64,000 nt of DNA from Kandleria vitulina DSM 20405 (GTDB taxonomy: Bacteria; Bacillota_I; Bacilli_A; Erysipelotrichales; Coprobacillaceae). The first letter of the stretch is position 1. Every line of letters starts with the position of its first letter. The notes beneath the pieces are model-generated. The model was given only the letters and a program-made list of their open reading frames with translations. It did not search any database and was not told where the DNA came from. A program made the position numbers and the translations under genes. The stretch covers positions 24,788-88,787 of the forward strand of contig NZ_JNKN01000006.1 of the NCBI RefSeq assembly GCF_000702065.1, written 5' to 3'. Positions 8,733-17,391 of this stretch are shown here, in pieces.

Positions 8733-9349
8733 TGATAGTAGATGAAGAGATGTATAAAGTTGCTATTAGAAAACTATTAGGTTCAACTTTTATCATGCGA
8801 AGAAAAGATAAGAAGGTCTATGACTACATTATGGATAATGAACATCGAGAATTCATTATGTCTAGACTAGAAGAAATCGGCTATGGATTAGAGTGGAATG
8901 AAGAAGATGAAATTGTTTCATTAATCGATCTCTCTTTACAAAATGGAGAAGAGACTCCTTATAATTTCCATCGTTTTTCTCCTCATACCATCTATATGCT
9001 TTTTGTATTGATGCTTATTTATGAAGAAAAGAAAGCCAATTGGGTAGAACGTATTATCGTAAACTTTGAAGAAGTACAAGATCGACTTCAGTCATTGCAT
9101 CTTGACATTACGCCATCTGAAAAAAGAAATGCCTATAAGCAGTTTAGACGCTATAATTTGATTTCAGTTAAAGATAGAGATCTTCGTCTTAATGTAGAAG
9201 AAGGAGGAACACTAGAAATCTATCCTTCTATTATGTTTTGTATGAAAGAAGAACAGTTTGCATTGGTTTTAAAAGATCTAGAAGAAAAAATAAAGGAAAG
9301 GGAAGAAGGTGAAGACAATGATTACAATGACGAGAACATGGCTGATTAA
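8732..9349 (+). CDS. jetB: Wadjet KITE-type subunit, JetB family (DUF4194)
   Basis: 205 residues, acidic at the C terminus. Size and place between a kleisin-like and an SMC-like gene match JetB/MksE, a winged-helix KITE protein that docks on the kleisin. The FHRFSPHTIYMLFVLMLIYEE segment resembles the helical core of DUF4194 proteins. Its last 32 bases overlap the SMC gene, so translation is coupled. A regulatory role without a condensin complex is unlikely. Confidence 0.7.
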   Translation: MIVDEEMYKVAIRKLLGSTFIMRRKDKKVYDYIMDNEHREFIMSRLEEIGYGLEWNEEDEIVSLIDLSLQNGEETPYNFHRFSPHTIYMLFVLMLIYEEKKANWVERIIVNFEEVQDRLQSLHLDITPSEKRNAYKQFRRYNLISVKDRDLRLNVEEGGTLEIYPSIMFCMKEEQFALVLKDLEEKIKEREEGEDNDYNDENMAD

Positions 9350-12300
9350 CTGGTATGGATTTGAAAACAGCATTGATCGTGTCGGATTAATGACCGATAT
9401 TACCGGAAACAATGGATCAGGAAAATCTGCCTGGCTTGATGCGATCAAGTATGCCTACATCGGTGATACTGGATTCAACAGTTCATCTGATGCGAAAGGT
9501 ACAGGCTCGAAAAAAAGAACAATTGATTCTTATGTAAGAAAGCTTATCAATGCATCAAGAAATGAATATGGCAGACCGGTTTCTCAATATAATGAAGTCT
9601 ATGCCTACATCATGCTTGAATGGTATGATGATCTCAATGATCAATATTTAATTACCGGATGTATTATCAAAGATGATGCAGCTAACACTACAGAAACAAG
9701 ATGGTTCAATATTGAAAATATGTCACTCGATGATATTCATCCATTAAGTGAAGACAATATTCCTTACACTTTTCAGCAGTTTAGAAAAGTCAATGACATC
9801 AGCTATGCGCCTAATAAAGATGAAGCATTCAATGAAGCAATGTCACTATTGGGATTAAAGATTTCTACTTACAATGAAGGAAGAAAGAATTATTTAAGAA
9901 AACTTAAATCCATTTTGACTTATGATCCAAAAGAAGTAGGAAAGATCAGTGATTTCATTAAGAACTATGTTCTTGATGATGAAAAGAAAGTTGATATTTC
10001 TAAATTAAAGAAAACCAAGGAAGACATTGATGAACTTAATCGTACATTAACACGTTTAGATGAAGAAATCAGTTTTATCAAAAAGATCATTGATCAATAT
10101 GATCAGTATCATCATTATGATCATATTCTTCTTCTTGATGAAATCAAGAATGCCTACAAGCGAGTTGTAGAAGCAAAGAACACTATTGAGGATATCAATA
10201 ATCAAATTGAAGAAAATAAAGAAAAAAGAGCAATTTGTGAAAAAGAAAATGAATCCTTAAATGATGAAATACTTCTTCTTGCTCAAGAAATAGAAGGATT
10301 AGATGAAACATTGGATGAATGGGATGTCACTAAGTCACTTCATCATTATAAAGATAGAGAATCACAGCTTGAAGAAAAGAGAAGACAGCTTCAATTTAAA
10401 AAGCGTGATCTAGAAGAGCTGATGGGACAGCTTAGCTATATTGAAAAGAAGATCAATACATTTAGTGAAGAGAATCATCTAGATGCACTTGATCATAAGA
10501 TCATTTCTCAAATAAAGACAAAGAAAAAAGAAGCAATCTTTAACTTGCGTCGTATTGTTGAAGAGTGTGCTTCTATCAATAATGCGAAAATACCACTTCT
10601 TGAACAAAAGAAAAGAAATGTTCATACACAAAGTGTGGAAGAAAAGGATATTATTGAAGCCTTATCAAAGAATAAGTTTGTCTACCATGAAGCAAAAGAG
10701 AATCTGGCTTTAATTAAAGATATCAAGGATGTCTTTAAAAAGAAAAATATTGATTCACCAGTAGAAATGGTCTGCAAGTATGTTACTGAAATAGATGAAG
10801 AGTGGAGAGCGGTTATTGAAAACTATCTTGGATGGAGAAGATATGATATCATCGTTGATCCTTCTTATCTTGATATTGCTCAACAGGTAAGAAACAAGGG
10901 AAATTATCCTCATGCAAGATTGGTCAATACGTATCAGCTAAAAGATTTTGAATGTGTAGAACAGTCATTGATGGAAAAGCTTTCTGTCAGCAATATTCAT
11001 GCTGCTCGTTATCTTAAGTTCCTTCTTGGAAAGATTGTCGCTATTGAAGATGACAATGTAAAAGAATATCCACGAGGCATGAAAAAAGATGGGACTGCCA
11101 GTCTTAATATGACAATCTTCTCTTTAGATTTTCATCATGTGAACGATTATGTCTTTGGAGAAAGTGCGTTATCTTTAAATATAGAGAAACATGAAAAACA
11201 TTTGAATGAATTGATGGCATGTCTTTCTTCATTAGAAAAGAATCAGCAGTACGCTCAGGATTTCAAGAATGATTTCCAGGCAATGCTTTCTATTTTGCAT
11301 GATCAGTATGATTTTGATATTGATCTTCATATAGAAGAAAACAATGAGGCATTGCTTGCATGTCAAAGTCATGTTGAAGAACTGACAAGACAGATGCATG
11401 AAAATATTGATTTTGAAAACATCCGTCATCAAAGAGAATTAGCTCTTGAAAAGAAGAAGAACAATGAACAAAAAGTAGCGAATAATCGCTATGAGATGGA
11501 CAATATTGATCGACAGATCAAGAAGCTGAAGAGTGTGCTTGATACACGTAAAAAAGAAGTAGAAGAAGCAAAGCTGGCATTAGAGGATGCAAGAGAGAAA
11601 AATGAGATTACTGCCAATGAGGCTATTAATCAATATGAAGATTATCTTTCTTCTCATAAAGAAGGCAATGTTCTTCCTGAAAGCAAGGCAAAATCTCTTC
11701 ATAAGAAAAGAGAACAGCTGGTTGCAGGCATTATGGGATTACAGGGAGAATTTGGTGGAAAGTATTATTCTGAAGCCACTATTGTCAATACGTTAGAAGC
11801 AGAGAAGATGTTCCGTCATCGTTATAATGATATTCAGATGGGCAATATTGAAATGATCAAGACAGATTTGATTGAAAAGAAATCTCATTATCGTGAAAAC
11901 TTCAAGAATGAGTTTGCCTTAAAGATCCTTAAGTTCTGTAATGATGCCATGATGGAATTAAAACGACTTAATAAGGAATTAAGTGAAACAGGCTATGATA
12001 CACAGTATGTCTTTGATGTACATTTTAAAGATGATTCATCAGATTATGCATCAATCATTCGTTTTGGTAAGACATTAAGTGAAGGTCTGCTTACTTTTAC
12101 ATCAGGTAATGTCAATATTGAAGAATTAGATCAGGAAATGGATCAGATTGTAGATGATATCATCAATTCTGATGATATTGATGACTACGCTGATTATCGT
12201 AACTACTTGTCTTATGATATTCTCTTCAGCAATGATACAATCAAGCAGGGAAGCTTATCTAAGCAGATTGGCAGCAACTCGGGTGCCGAACTGCAGATTC

Positions 12301-12572
12301 CTTATACTTTGATCTTAATTTCAGCTTTATTGATGATCTATAATCATCGTGATAATTCATCACGTATTCTCTTTATTGATGAACCATTTGAAAAACTTAG
12401 TCCTGATAATGTCATGAAGATGGTAAGATTCTTCAAGGAAAAGAAACTGCAGTGTTTCTTCTGTTCAGCAAGCAATCTTGGCGATATTGGACAGGAAGCA
12501 GATGTGATTTTACAGGCTATAAAATATGGAAAAGACAATAGCATGAAACTATTGCCATATCATTTTAAATAG
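9318..12572 (+). CDS. jetC: SMC-like condensin ATPase, JetC/MukB type
   Basis: About 1084 residues. Walker A GNNGSGKSAWLDA lies near residue 33, the signature-like NSGAELQIPY and Walker B RILFIDEPFEKLSPDN are near the C terminus, and two coiled-coil arms (about 230-400 and 650-830) flank a hinge-like globular segment around residue 490-640. It would extrude DNA loops with JetA and JetB. ATG 9318 is preferred because AAGGTG (9306-9311) is 6 bases upstream; GTG 9309 is in frame but poorly spaced. The gene is followed directly by a terminator, and no JetD nuclease gene follows. Confidence 0.85.
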   Translation: MITMTRTWLINWYGFENSIDRVGLMTDITGNNGSGKSAWLDAIKYAYIGDTGFNSSSDAKGTGSKKRTIDSYVRKLINASRNEYGRPVSQYNEVYAYIMLEWYDDLNDQYLITGCIIKDDAANTTETRWFNIENMSLDDIHPLSEDNIPYTFQQFRKVNDISYAPNKDEAFNEAMSLLGLKISTYNEGRKNYLRKLKSILTYDPKEVGKISDFIKNYVLDDEKKVDISKLKKTKEDIDELNRTLTRLDEEISFIKKIIDQYDQYHHYDHILLLDEIKNAYKRVVEAKNTIEDINNQIEENKEKRAICEKENESLNDEILLLAQEIEGLDETLDEWDVTKSLHHYKDRESQLEEKRRQLQFKKRDLEELMGQLSYIEKKINTFSEENHLDALDHKIISQIKTKKKEAIFNLRRIVEECASINNAKIPLLEQKKRNVHTQSVEEKDIIEALSKNKFVYHEAKENLALIKDIKDVFKKKNIDSPVEMVCKYVTEIDEEWRAVIENYLGWRRYDIIVDPSYLDIAQQVRNKGNYPHARLVNTYQLKDFECVEQSLMEKLSVSNIHAARYLKFLLGKIVAIEDDNVKEYPRGMKKDGTASLNMTIFSLDFHHVNDYVFGESALSLNIEKHEKHLNELMACLSSLEKNQQYAQDFKNDFQAMLSILHDQYDFDIDLHIEENNEALLACQSHVEELTRQMHENIDFENIRHQRELALEKKKNNEQKVANNRYEMDNIDRQIKKLKSVLDTRKKEVEEAKLALEDAREKNEITANEAINQYEDYLSSHKEGNVLPESKAKSLHKKREQLVAGIMGLQGEFGGKYYSEATIVNTLEAEKMFRHRYNDIQMGNIEMIKTDLIEKKSHYRENFKNEFALKILKFCNDAMMELKRLNKELSETGYDTQYVFDVHFKDDSSDYASIIRFGKTLSEGLLTFTSGNVNIEELDQEMDQIVDDIINSDDIDDYADYRNYLSYDILFSNDTIKQGSLSKQIGSNSGAELQIPYTLILISALLMIYNHRDNSSRILFIDEPFEKLSPDNVMKMVRFFKEKKLQCFFCSASNLGDIGQEADVILQAIKYGKDNSMKLLPYHFK

Positions 12573-12594
12573 GAATCTTCGGATTCCTTTTTTC
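12571..12594 (+). terminator. Terminator of jetABC operon
   Basis: Hairpin AGGAATC/GATTCCT with loop ttcg followed by a T-run, starting at the jetC stop codon. It closes the operon with three genes only. Confidence 0.85.
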
Positions 12595-12670
12595 AATATG
12601 TAATAATTTTAATACAAAGCTTCTATTGTGAACTATAATATAGATATCGCAAAAAGAAAGGGTGATACAT

Positions 12671-13756
12671 ATGAAATTATTGCGTGCAATGAGAGAACCT
12701 CTTAAATATGTACAAGGAAGAGATGCGACTTATCATTTTTATGATGAAATGCACTATATGGGACATAGATGGCTGTTTATCTGTTCCAACAGTGGATATA
12801 AGGCTTGCCATGATGCATTAGAAACAAGCTTTAGGGATCATGATGACTATCGTCGCTATGAAGTATTTGGTGGTCTTTCAAGCAAAAGTGAAATTGAAAA
12901 AATGAAATCCATCGTTGAAGAAGACCATATTGACGTTGTCGTTGCAGTTGGTGGGGGATCAGCTGTCGATACAGCGAAAGCAACTGCTTATTATACAGGT
13001 AAACATATTGTCATTATTCCAACTGTAGCAGCAACTGATGCCCCATGTACTGGTCTGTCAGTAATTTATAATGATGATGGCAGCTTCAATCAGTATTTAT
13101 TCTATCCAACTAACCCTGATGCGGTGATGGTAGATAGCCAGGTGATTGCCAATGCCCCAGTGCGCTTTTTGATTGCTGGTATGGGAGATGCCTTAGGTAC
13201 TTATTTTGAAGGTCGTGCATCTTATCGTACTGAATCGTCAAGTCTTGAAGGAACAGGTATTACAAGAACCGGAATGGCGATTGCGAAAACTTGTTATGAC
13301 ACATTGCGAGAATATGGCTTACAGGCTGTTCGCTCTTGTGAGGAACATGTGGTGACACCAGCTTTGGATGCTATTATTGAAGCGAATGTCTATATGTCAG
13401 GAGTAGGTGCGGACAATGTCAATTGTGCAGCAGCACATTCATTCTATAACGGTGTGACTTCACTTGGTGGACATAGTGCTGATCACGGATGCTGCGTGGC
13501 TTTTGGGACTCTTGTACAGCTGATTCTTGAAGGTGCTTCAAAAGAAGAATTTTATGAAGTGCAGAACTTCTGTAAAGAAGTAGGTCTTCCTACTACTTTA
13601 TTGAAACTAGGCATCACGAATCATGAAGATGTGCGCACTATTGCTAAAAATGCATGCGTTGAAGGAGAAACGATTCATAATCTTGCAGGTGATGTCACTC
13701 CTGATGAACTTTATGATGCTATTATCTTAGCAGATGCCTTAGGACAAGAACTCTAA
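12671..13756 (+). CDS. gldA: Glycerol dehydrogenase (iron/zinc alcohol dehydrogenase family)
   Basis: 361 residues, oxidising glycerol to dihydroxyacetone with NAD. The dinucleotide motif VAVGGGSAVDTAKA and the metal ligands in GMGDALGTYFEG (Asp), AAHSFYNG (His) and SADHGCCVAFGT (His) are all present. ATG 12671 is chosen because AAAGGGTG (12657-12664) is 6 bases upstream, whereas GTG 12662 would overlap that site. TATAAT at 12634-12639 is a likely -10. It is monocistronic or runs into the acetyltransferase 56 bases on. Confidence 0.92.
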   Translation: MKLLRAMREPLKYVQGRDATYHFYDEMHYMGHRWLFICSNSGYKACHDALETSFRDHDDYRRYEVFGGLSSKSEIEKMKSIVEEDHIDVVVAVGGGSAVDTAKATAYYTGKHIVIIPTVAATDAPCTGLSVIYNDDGSFNQYLFYPTNPDAVMVDSQVIANAPVRFLIAGMGDALGTYFEGRASYRTESSSLEGTGITRTGMAIAKTCYDTLREYGLQAVRSCEEHVVTPALDAIIEANVYMSGVGADNVNCAAAHSFYNGVTSLGGHSADHGCCVAFGTLVQLILEGASKEEFYEVQNFCKEVGLPTTLLKLGITNHEDVRTIAKNACVEGETIHNLAGDVTPDELYDAIILADALGQEL

Positions 13757-13812
13757 AGATTGACTTCCTCTTTCTTGTTGATTAAACTTGAAAACAATAA
13801 GGGGGAGAATAT

Positions 13813-14364
13813 ATGCATATTAGAGATGCCAAAATTGAAGATGCAAAACGTCTTATTGAAATCTATAACTACTATATTAAAAATACAGCCATCACATTTG
13901 AATATGATGAAGTGAGTGAAGATGAGTTTATTGATCGTATGAAGGAGATCATGTCTTTTTATCCTTATCTTGTCATTGAAGATGAAGGTCAAGTTCAAGG
14001 ATATGCTTATGCTCATGCCTTCTATCCTCGTGCCGCCTATTCATGGTCATGTGAGCTAAGCATCTATCTTGATCACCACGCTAAAGGGAAAGGCTATGGA
14101 CGTAAGCTTTATGAAGAGATAGAGAAGGCATTATTTAAAATGGGGATGACCAACCTTTATGCTTGCATTAGCGTTCCTGAAGTTGAAGATGAGACATTAA
14201 CTAACAACAGTGCACAGTTCCATGCACATTTAGGATTTCATAAAGTAGGTACATTTAAAAACTGTGGCTACAAGTTTGATCGCTGGTATCATATGATCTG
14301 GATGGAAAAAATCATTAATGAACATGTTATTCATCCATCAATTAAAGCGTATAAAGATATATAA
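13813..14364 (+). CDS. GNAT acetyltransferase, phosphinothricin/methionine-sulfoximine type
   Basis: 183 residues. LSIYLDHHAKGKGYGRKLYEEIEKAL contains the acetyl-CoA loop (KGKGYG), and the N-terminal IRDAKIEDAKRLIEIYNYYI with TAITFEYDEVS is characteristic of Pat/YncA-like N-acetyltransferases that acetylate amino-acid analogues. A GGGGGAG site lies before the ATG. No resistance role can be claimed from sequence. Confidence 0.85.
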   Translation: MHIRDAKIEDAKRLIEIYNYYIKNTAITFEYDEVSEDEFIDRMKEIMSFYPYLVIEDEGQVQGYAYAHAFYPRAAYSWSCELSIYLDHHAKGKGYGRKLYEEIEKALFKMGMTNLYACISVPEVEDETLTNNSAQFHAHLGFHKVGTFKNCGYKFDRWYHMIWMEKIINEHVIHPSIKAYKDI

Positions 14365-14422
14365 TCCATTTTTCACAGTGATTTTACTTCCTTTTTCTAT
14401 AATGAAGAAGAGGAGTGAAATT

Positions 14423-14890
14423 ATGATTGCGATAAAGCAATTGACAATTGAGAATGTAGATGAACTACTTAAGATGAGAAAACTCTCATTATCGCAGGTC
14501 TTTGAAGAAGAAAAGAAAGAGATGAGCGATGAGGAATGGTCAAGTCTTGAGAAAGAGACGAGACTGTATTATTTAGAAGAGCTTGTAGCCAATAGACATA
14601 TTGCAGTGGCAGCTTATGAGGGTGAAGAGTTATTAGGATGGGGCGGTATGTGTCTTCATCGAGAAATGCCTTCACCTGATAATATGAGTGGTCAAAGTGG
14701 ATATCTTATGAATATCTATACAAAAAAACAACACCGTGGAAAAGGTGTTGGTAAAGCCATCTGTCGTCATCTTATTCGTCTTGCAAAAAAGATTGGTATT
14801 GATAAGATCTATCTTGAAAGTACAGAAGAAGGTAAGCATCTTTATCGTAGGCTGGGCTTTCAGGATACGGAAGACTATATGAAACTATAA
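14423..14890 (+). CDS. GNAT family acetyltransferase
   Basis: 155 residues from ATG 14423, supported by AGGAG at 14411-14415. The acetyl-CoA binding motif is in IYTKKQHRGKGVGKAICRHLIRLAKK (QHRGKGVGK), and LESTEEGKHLYRRLGFQ is the usual C-terminal block. The substrate is unknown. In-frame sequence upstream to 14318 has no ribosome site and overlaps the previous gene. Confidence 0.85.
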   Translation: MIAIKQLTIENVDELLKMRKLSLSQVFEEEKKEMSDEEWSSLEKETRLYYLEELVANRHIAVAAYEGEELLGWGGMCLHREMPSPDNMSGQSGYLMNIYTKKQHRGKGVGKAICRHLIRLAKKIGIDKIYLESTEEGKHLYRRLGFQDTEDYMKL

Positions 14891-14919
14891 AGCAGGGAGA
14901 ATTATCTCCTTGCTTTTTT
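14890..14919. terminator. Bidirectional terminator downstream of acetyltransferase
   Basis: Hairpin AAGCAGGGAGA/TCTCCTTGCTT (one G-U pair) followed by a T-run. It overlaps the stop of the convergent small membrane gene and is nearly identical to the hairpin at 16949-16979. Confidence 0.8.
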
Positions 14920-15096
14920 GTGTTCAATAAAAATATAAAACAAAAGTGAGAAAATAAAGAAAAATGCAGATAAGATGCTATAACAAAAAAAGAAATAGTC
15001 AAATATTGGGGAAGTTTCAGTTACGAACGATATAATGATAAGAATAATTAAAAGAATGCTGTTTAACGTAAGAATTCGTTGTATTAATCTGTTCAT
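14902..15096 (-). CDS. Small membrane protein, copy A
   Basis: 64 residues with two hydrophobic helices (about 10-26 and 33-58) and a basic tail HKKARR. Function is not recognised. It is the intact partner of the frameshifted copy at 16962-17155: the two align end to end (MNRLIQRIL/MNRVLHRIL, FDYFFFCYSI/FDIFFFYYSI, KKARR). AGGAG lies upstream of the ATG on the minus strand. Both copies end inside a terminator and face away from capsule-control genes. Conservation of two copies argues that it is a real gene. Confidence 0.65.
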   Translation of the reverse strand: MNRLIQRILTLNSILLIILIIISFVTETSPIFDYFFFCYSILSAFFFIFSLLFYIFIEHKKARR

Positions 15097-15289
15097 TGTT
15101 CTTTTCTCCTTGTATGTATCTTATTCTATCATCTGTAAAGATACTTACAATATTTATACATTTAAAATAATGTTTTGAAGAGACATCTGAATAGTAGCAT
15201 TATTTTAATGTGTTATTGTCAATAAACTTTTAAAAAAGTAAAATTTGTAATAAAATTAACATGGGATTGACTAATAAATGACATTAAGT
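15097..15289. other. Intergenic region with relic capsule-module promoter
   Basis: No gene is seen. The stretch near 15224-15262 (a run of T and A around CTTTTAAAAAAGTAAAATTTGTAATAAAA) resembles the promoter region ahead of the intact module at 17304-17340. That is consistent with this being the left end of a duplicated module whose first genes are lost. Confidence 0.4.
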
Positions 15290-15853
15290 TGATTCACGCA
15301 CACAATATGGATTTTAAGGGTGTGGATTCATCAGTTGAAACAAAAAAGTATTTTGATGATGAATATCCCAATTGCACATTATGGATCAATGGATCTTGAT
15401 TCACTTGAAATGTTGCAGGATATTGTTGGTACATTGCAAGTAAAAGTGCCAAATGATTCACTTGCAAAAGTAAGCGGGATGAAAAAAAGTGACGTTGTTA
15501 CGATTACCAAAGACAATGTTGAAGAATTTGTTAGAACTAGAGATACAGACAAAGATTATTATGCACAGAATCGACCTGCTCGTCAGCAGGTATACAATGA
15601 AGCTTTCTATGCGAAGATTAAATCGATGCTTGAAGATGATTTTGAAGAAACTGTTACTAAATTATATGGATTTGTATCGCGTATTGTTACCAATGTATCC
15701 TATCAGGATATTGTTGCTTTTGGTAATATGATGCTCGAATATAAATACTCATCTGATCAAAATTATGTCTTGCCAGGAAAGAATGGCAAGGATAGTGATT
15801 ATGATGCATATTACCTTGACTAATCATCTCTAAAAGATATGATTGTCAAAAAA
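15290..15853 (+). pseudogene. 5'-truncated LCP (LytR-CpsA-Psr) gene remnant
   Basis: From about 15350 the sequence is a close copy of the 3' half of the LCP gene at 18775-19776 (IPIAHYGSMDLDSL, VKVPNDSLAKV, FVRTRDTDKDY, LYGFVSRIVTNVSYQDIV, NYVLPGKNGKD). The first half, including most of the catalytic LCP core, is missing, and a stop replaces the glutamine codon at 15824. Codons just upstream (LIHAHNMDFKGVDSSVET in another frame) also look LCP-like, pointing to a frameshift near 15345. It is almost surely non-functional and marks a decayed duplicate of the capsule-control module. Confidence 0.75.
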
Positions 15854-15903
15854 TAAACTAAAGGAGGTTATCATTTGATGAAAAAAAGAAAACAGGAAGG
15901 AGA

Positions 15904-16899
15904 GTGCTGAGCTTTTTGCTCACGCTGGCAATGGTTGTCGGGCTATTGTCGGGGATGAGACTGACTGCAATTGCAGCAGAAAACAGTACAGATTACACCC
16001 TCACCATCCCGTCCACGCTGACGGTTGCGAACAGCGGCTGGAACGCCACGGACGGCATCAGTGCCACGGGTTCACTGGCCGACGGCAAGAAGCTGACCGT
16101 GACCGCAAGCTCCGAAAATAGCTGGGCGCTCAAGTCCGGCGACAACTCCGTGGGCTACAACCTGGCGACTGCCACGGGCACTTACAGCGGCAGCGCAACA
16201 CCCGCCTCTTGGGAGTTCACCGAGCTTTCCAATACCGCAGCGACCAAGCCCATGGGCATCATCGTGGAGGATTACACCAACAAGCCCGCTGGCACCTATC
16301 AGGACACCGTGACCTTTACGGCGAAGGTGGAAAACACGGGTATTCCCGTATCCAGCGTTACCATCAACAACGCCCCAACGGAAGCCCTTTTCGTCAATTC
16401 TACGGGAACGCTCACGGCAACCGTTTCGCCAAATGACGCGACGGATAAGACCGTCACATGGTCGAGCAGCGACCCCGACTATGTGAGTATCAACGAGACA
16501 ACAGGCGAATACACGATCATGGGAAAAAAAGGCTACGGCTCGGCTACTATCACTGCAACGGCAGGTGATAAAACAGCTACCTGCACCATAACAGGAAAGG
16601 TTCACCATACCTCACTGCAAGCCGGAGATATAATCCGTGTAGGAGAAACGATTTATACTGGCGGTAGCTGGTCTGTTAATATTAAGCCAGTTACGAGCTT
16701 TGGGACTTATGCCGGAGTAATCACATTGGTTGAAGATGAAACAAATGGTAAATTATACTATAAATTTAGTCGTGGAAGTAATAACTCTATGCCAAACTGG
16801 ACAAGCTTTAGAGTAACAGATAATACTGACGGGCTTTATATAGTAAGTGGTACAGGTACAGGTTCAGATAGGTTTGTATTTGGAGTCCATACGAAATAA
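15904..16899 (+). CDS. Mosaic secreted surface protein with Ig-like (Big_2) domain, 5' frameshift
   Basis: The open frame encodes about 331 residues: a signal peptide (SFLLTLAMVVGLLSGMRLTAIAA), a surface-adhesin-like beta domain (YTLTIPSTLTVA to about residue 150), a bacterial Ig-like Big_2 domain (VSSVTINNAPTEAL to TITATAGDKTATCTITGK) and about 100 residues of unknown type. The natural start seems to be ATG 15878 behind AAAGGAGG (15860-15867). From there the frame breaks, and one extra A in the A7 run at 15881-15887 would join it to the signal peptide. Bases 15905-16660 are very GC-rich (40 of 60 in 16021-16080), then composition drops to host level (18 of 60 in 16741-16800), so the gene is a chimera of foreign and local DNA. 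Confidence 0.7.
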   Translation: MLSFLLTLAMVVGLLSGMRLTAIAAENSTDYTLTIPSTLTVANSGWNATDGISATGSLADGKKLTVTASSENSWALKSGDNSVGYNLATATGTYSGSATPASWEFTELSNTAATKPMGIIVEDYTNKPAGTYQDTVTFTAKVENTGIPVSSVTINNAPTEALFVNSTGTLTATVSPNDATDKTVTWSSSDPDYVSINETTGEYTIMGKKGYGSATITATAGDKTATCTITGKVHHTSLQAGDIIRVGETIYTGGSWSVNIKPVTSFGTYAGVITLVEDETNGKLYYKFSRGSNNSMPNWTSFRVTDNTDGLYIVSGTGTGSDRFVFGVHTK

Positions 16900-16948
16900 C
16901 ACCATTTTATTATTGAGCCCAAAATGTCCATTTTGTAAACAGCCTGAA

Positions 16949-16979
16949 AAGCAAGGAGAAATTATCTCCTTGCTTTTTT
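16949..16979. terminator. Bidirectional terminator, second copy
   Basis: Perfect hairpin AAGCAAGGAGA/TCTCCTTGCTT followed by a T-run, the counterpart of the hairpin at 14890-14919. It ends the mosaic surface gene transcript and overlaps the stop of the copy B small gene. Confidence 0.85.
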
Positions 16980-17155
16980 GCGTTCAGTAAAATAATAAAT
17001 GATGATAACAGCTATAAAATAGCTGGCAGAAGCTATGCTGTAATAAAAGAAGAAAATGTCAAATAAATCAGATGTGTTCATTAAAATAGCAATGCTGATG
17101 AAAAAAACAGTACGAAACAGTTTGCAATAAGAATACGATGCAGAACTCTATTCAT
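16962..17155 (-). pseudogene. Small membrane protein, copy B, frameshifted
   Basis: Paralog of the gene at 14902-15096. It is 194 bases from start to stop codon instead of 195. The frame MNRVLHRILIANCFVLFF runs into a T7 run (17101-17107 on the plus strand as A7), after which the neighbouring frame continues FISIAILMNTSDLFDIFFFYYSI to TERKKARR. One missing T explains the break. It could be a real pseudogene, a phase-variable tract or a read error in a homopolymer. Confidence 0.7.
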
Positions 17156-17260
17156 GATTCACGCTCCTTTGTTTTATTCTAACAGTTATATGATGTTGAC
17201 AAGACTTATGCTCTTGAACAAAAAGAGATACTGTTTTTATAATTATAAGATTATTCACGT

Positions 17261-17282
17261 ACTACCGTTCGGTAGCTTTTTT
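17261..17282 (+). terminator. Hairpin with T-run upstream of capsule-control operon
   Basis: CTACC/GGTAG stem with loop gttc followed by six T. It lies about 45 bases before the -10 of the next operon and may insulate it from upstream transcription. Confidence 0.5.
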
Positions 17283-17324
17283 CCATTTTTTTTAATTTGA
17301 TCTTCTTTTAAAAAGTAATTTTTA

Positions 17325-17333
17325 TGTTATAAT
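17325..17333 (+). promoter_or_regulatory. Extended -10 promoter of capsule-control operon
   Basis: TGT followed by TATAAT (17328-17333) forms an extended -10, 58 bases before the GTG start of the Wzz gene. No good -35 is seen at the usual distance. Confidence 0.5.
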
Positions 17334-17391
17334 ATTTTTATATTTTACAAAAAATGCCGTTTATCAGTATTTTGGTTATAGGAGGGGTAGT

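Noticed and set aside
12595..14422. JetD gene hidden after jetC
   Set aside because: The next genes are clear glycerol dehydrogenase and acetyltransferases; no Toprim-like protein is present.
15320..15823. Intact short LCP-like protein of 167 residues
   Set aside because: The apparent start has no ribosome site, the N-terminal residues come from a shifted frame, and the catalytic half is missing, so it is treated as a remnant.
16072..16608. 178-codon minus-strand open frame in the GC-rich block
   Set aside because: Long open frames are expected by chance in GC-rich DNA. The plus-strand frame has a signal peptide and recognised Ig-like domain.
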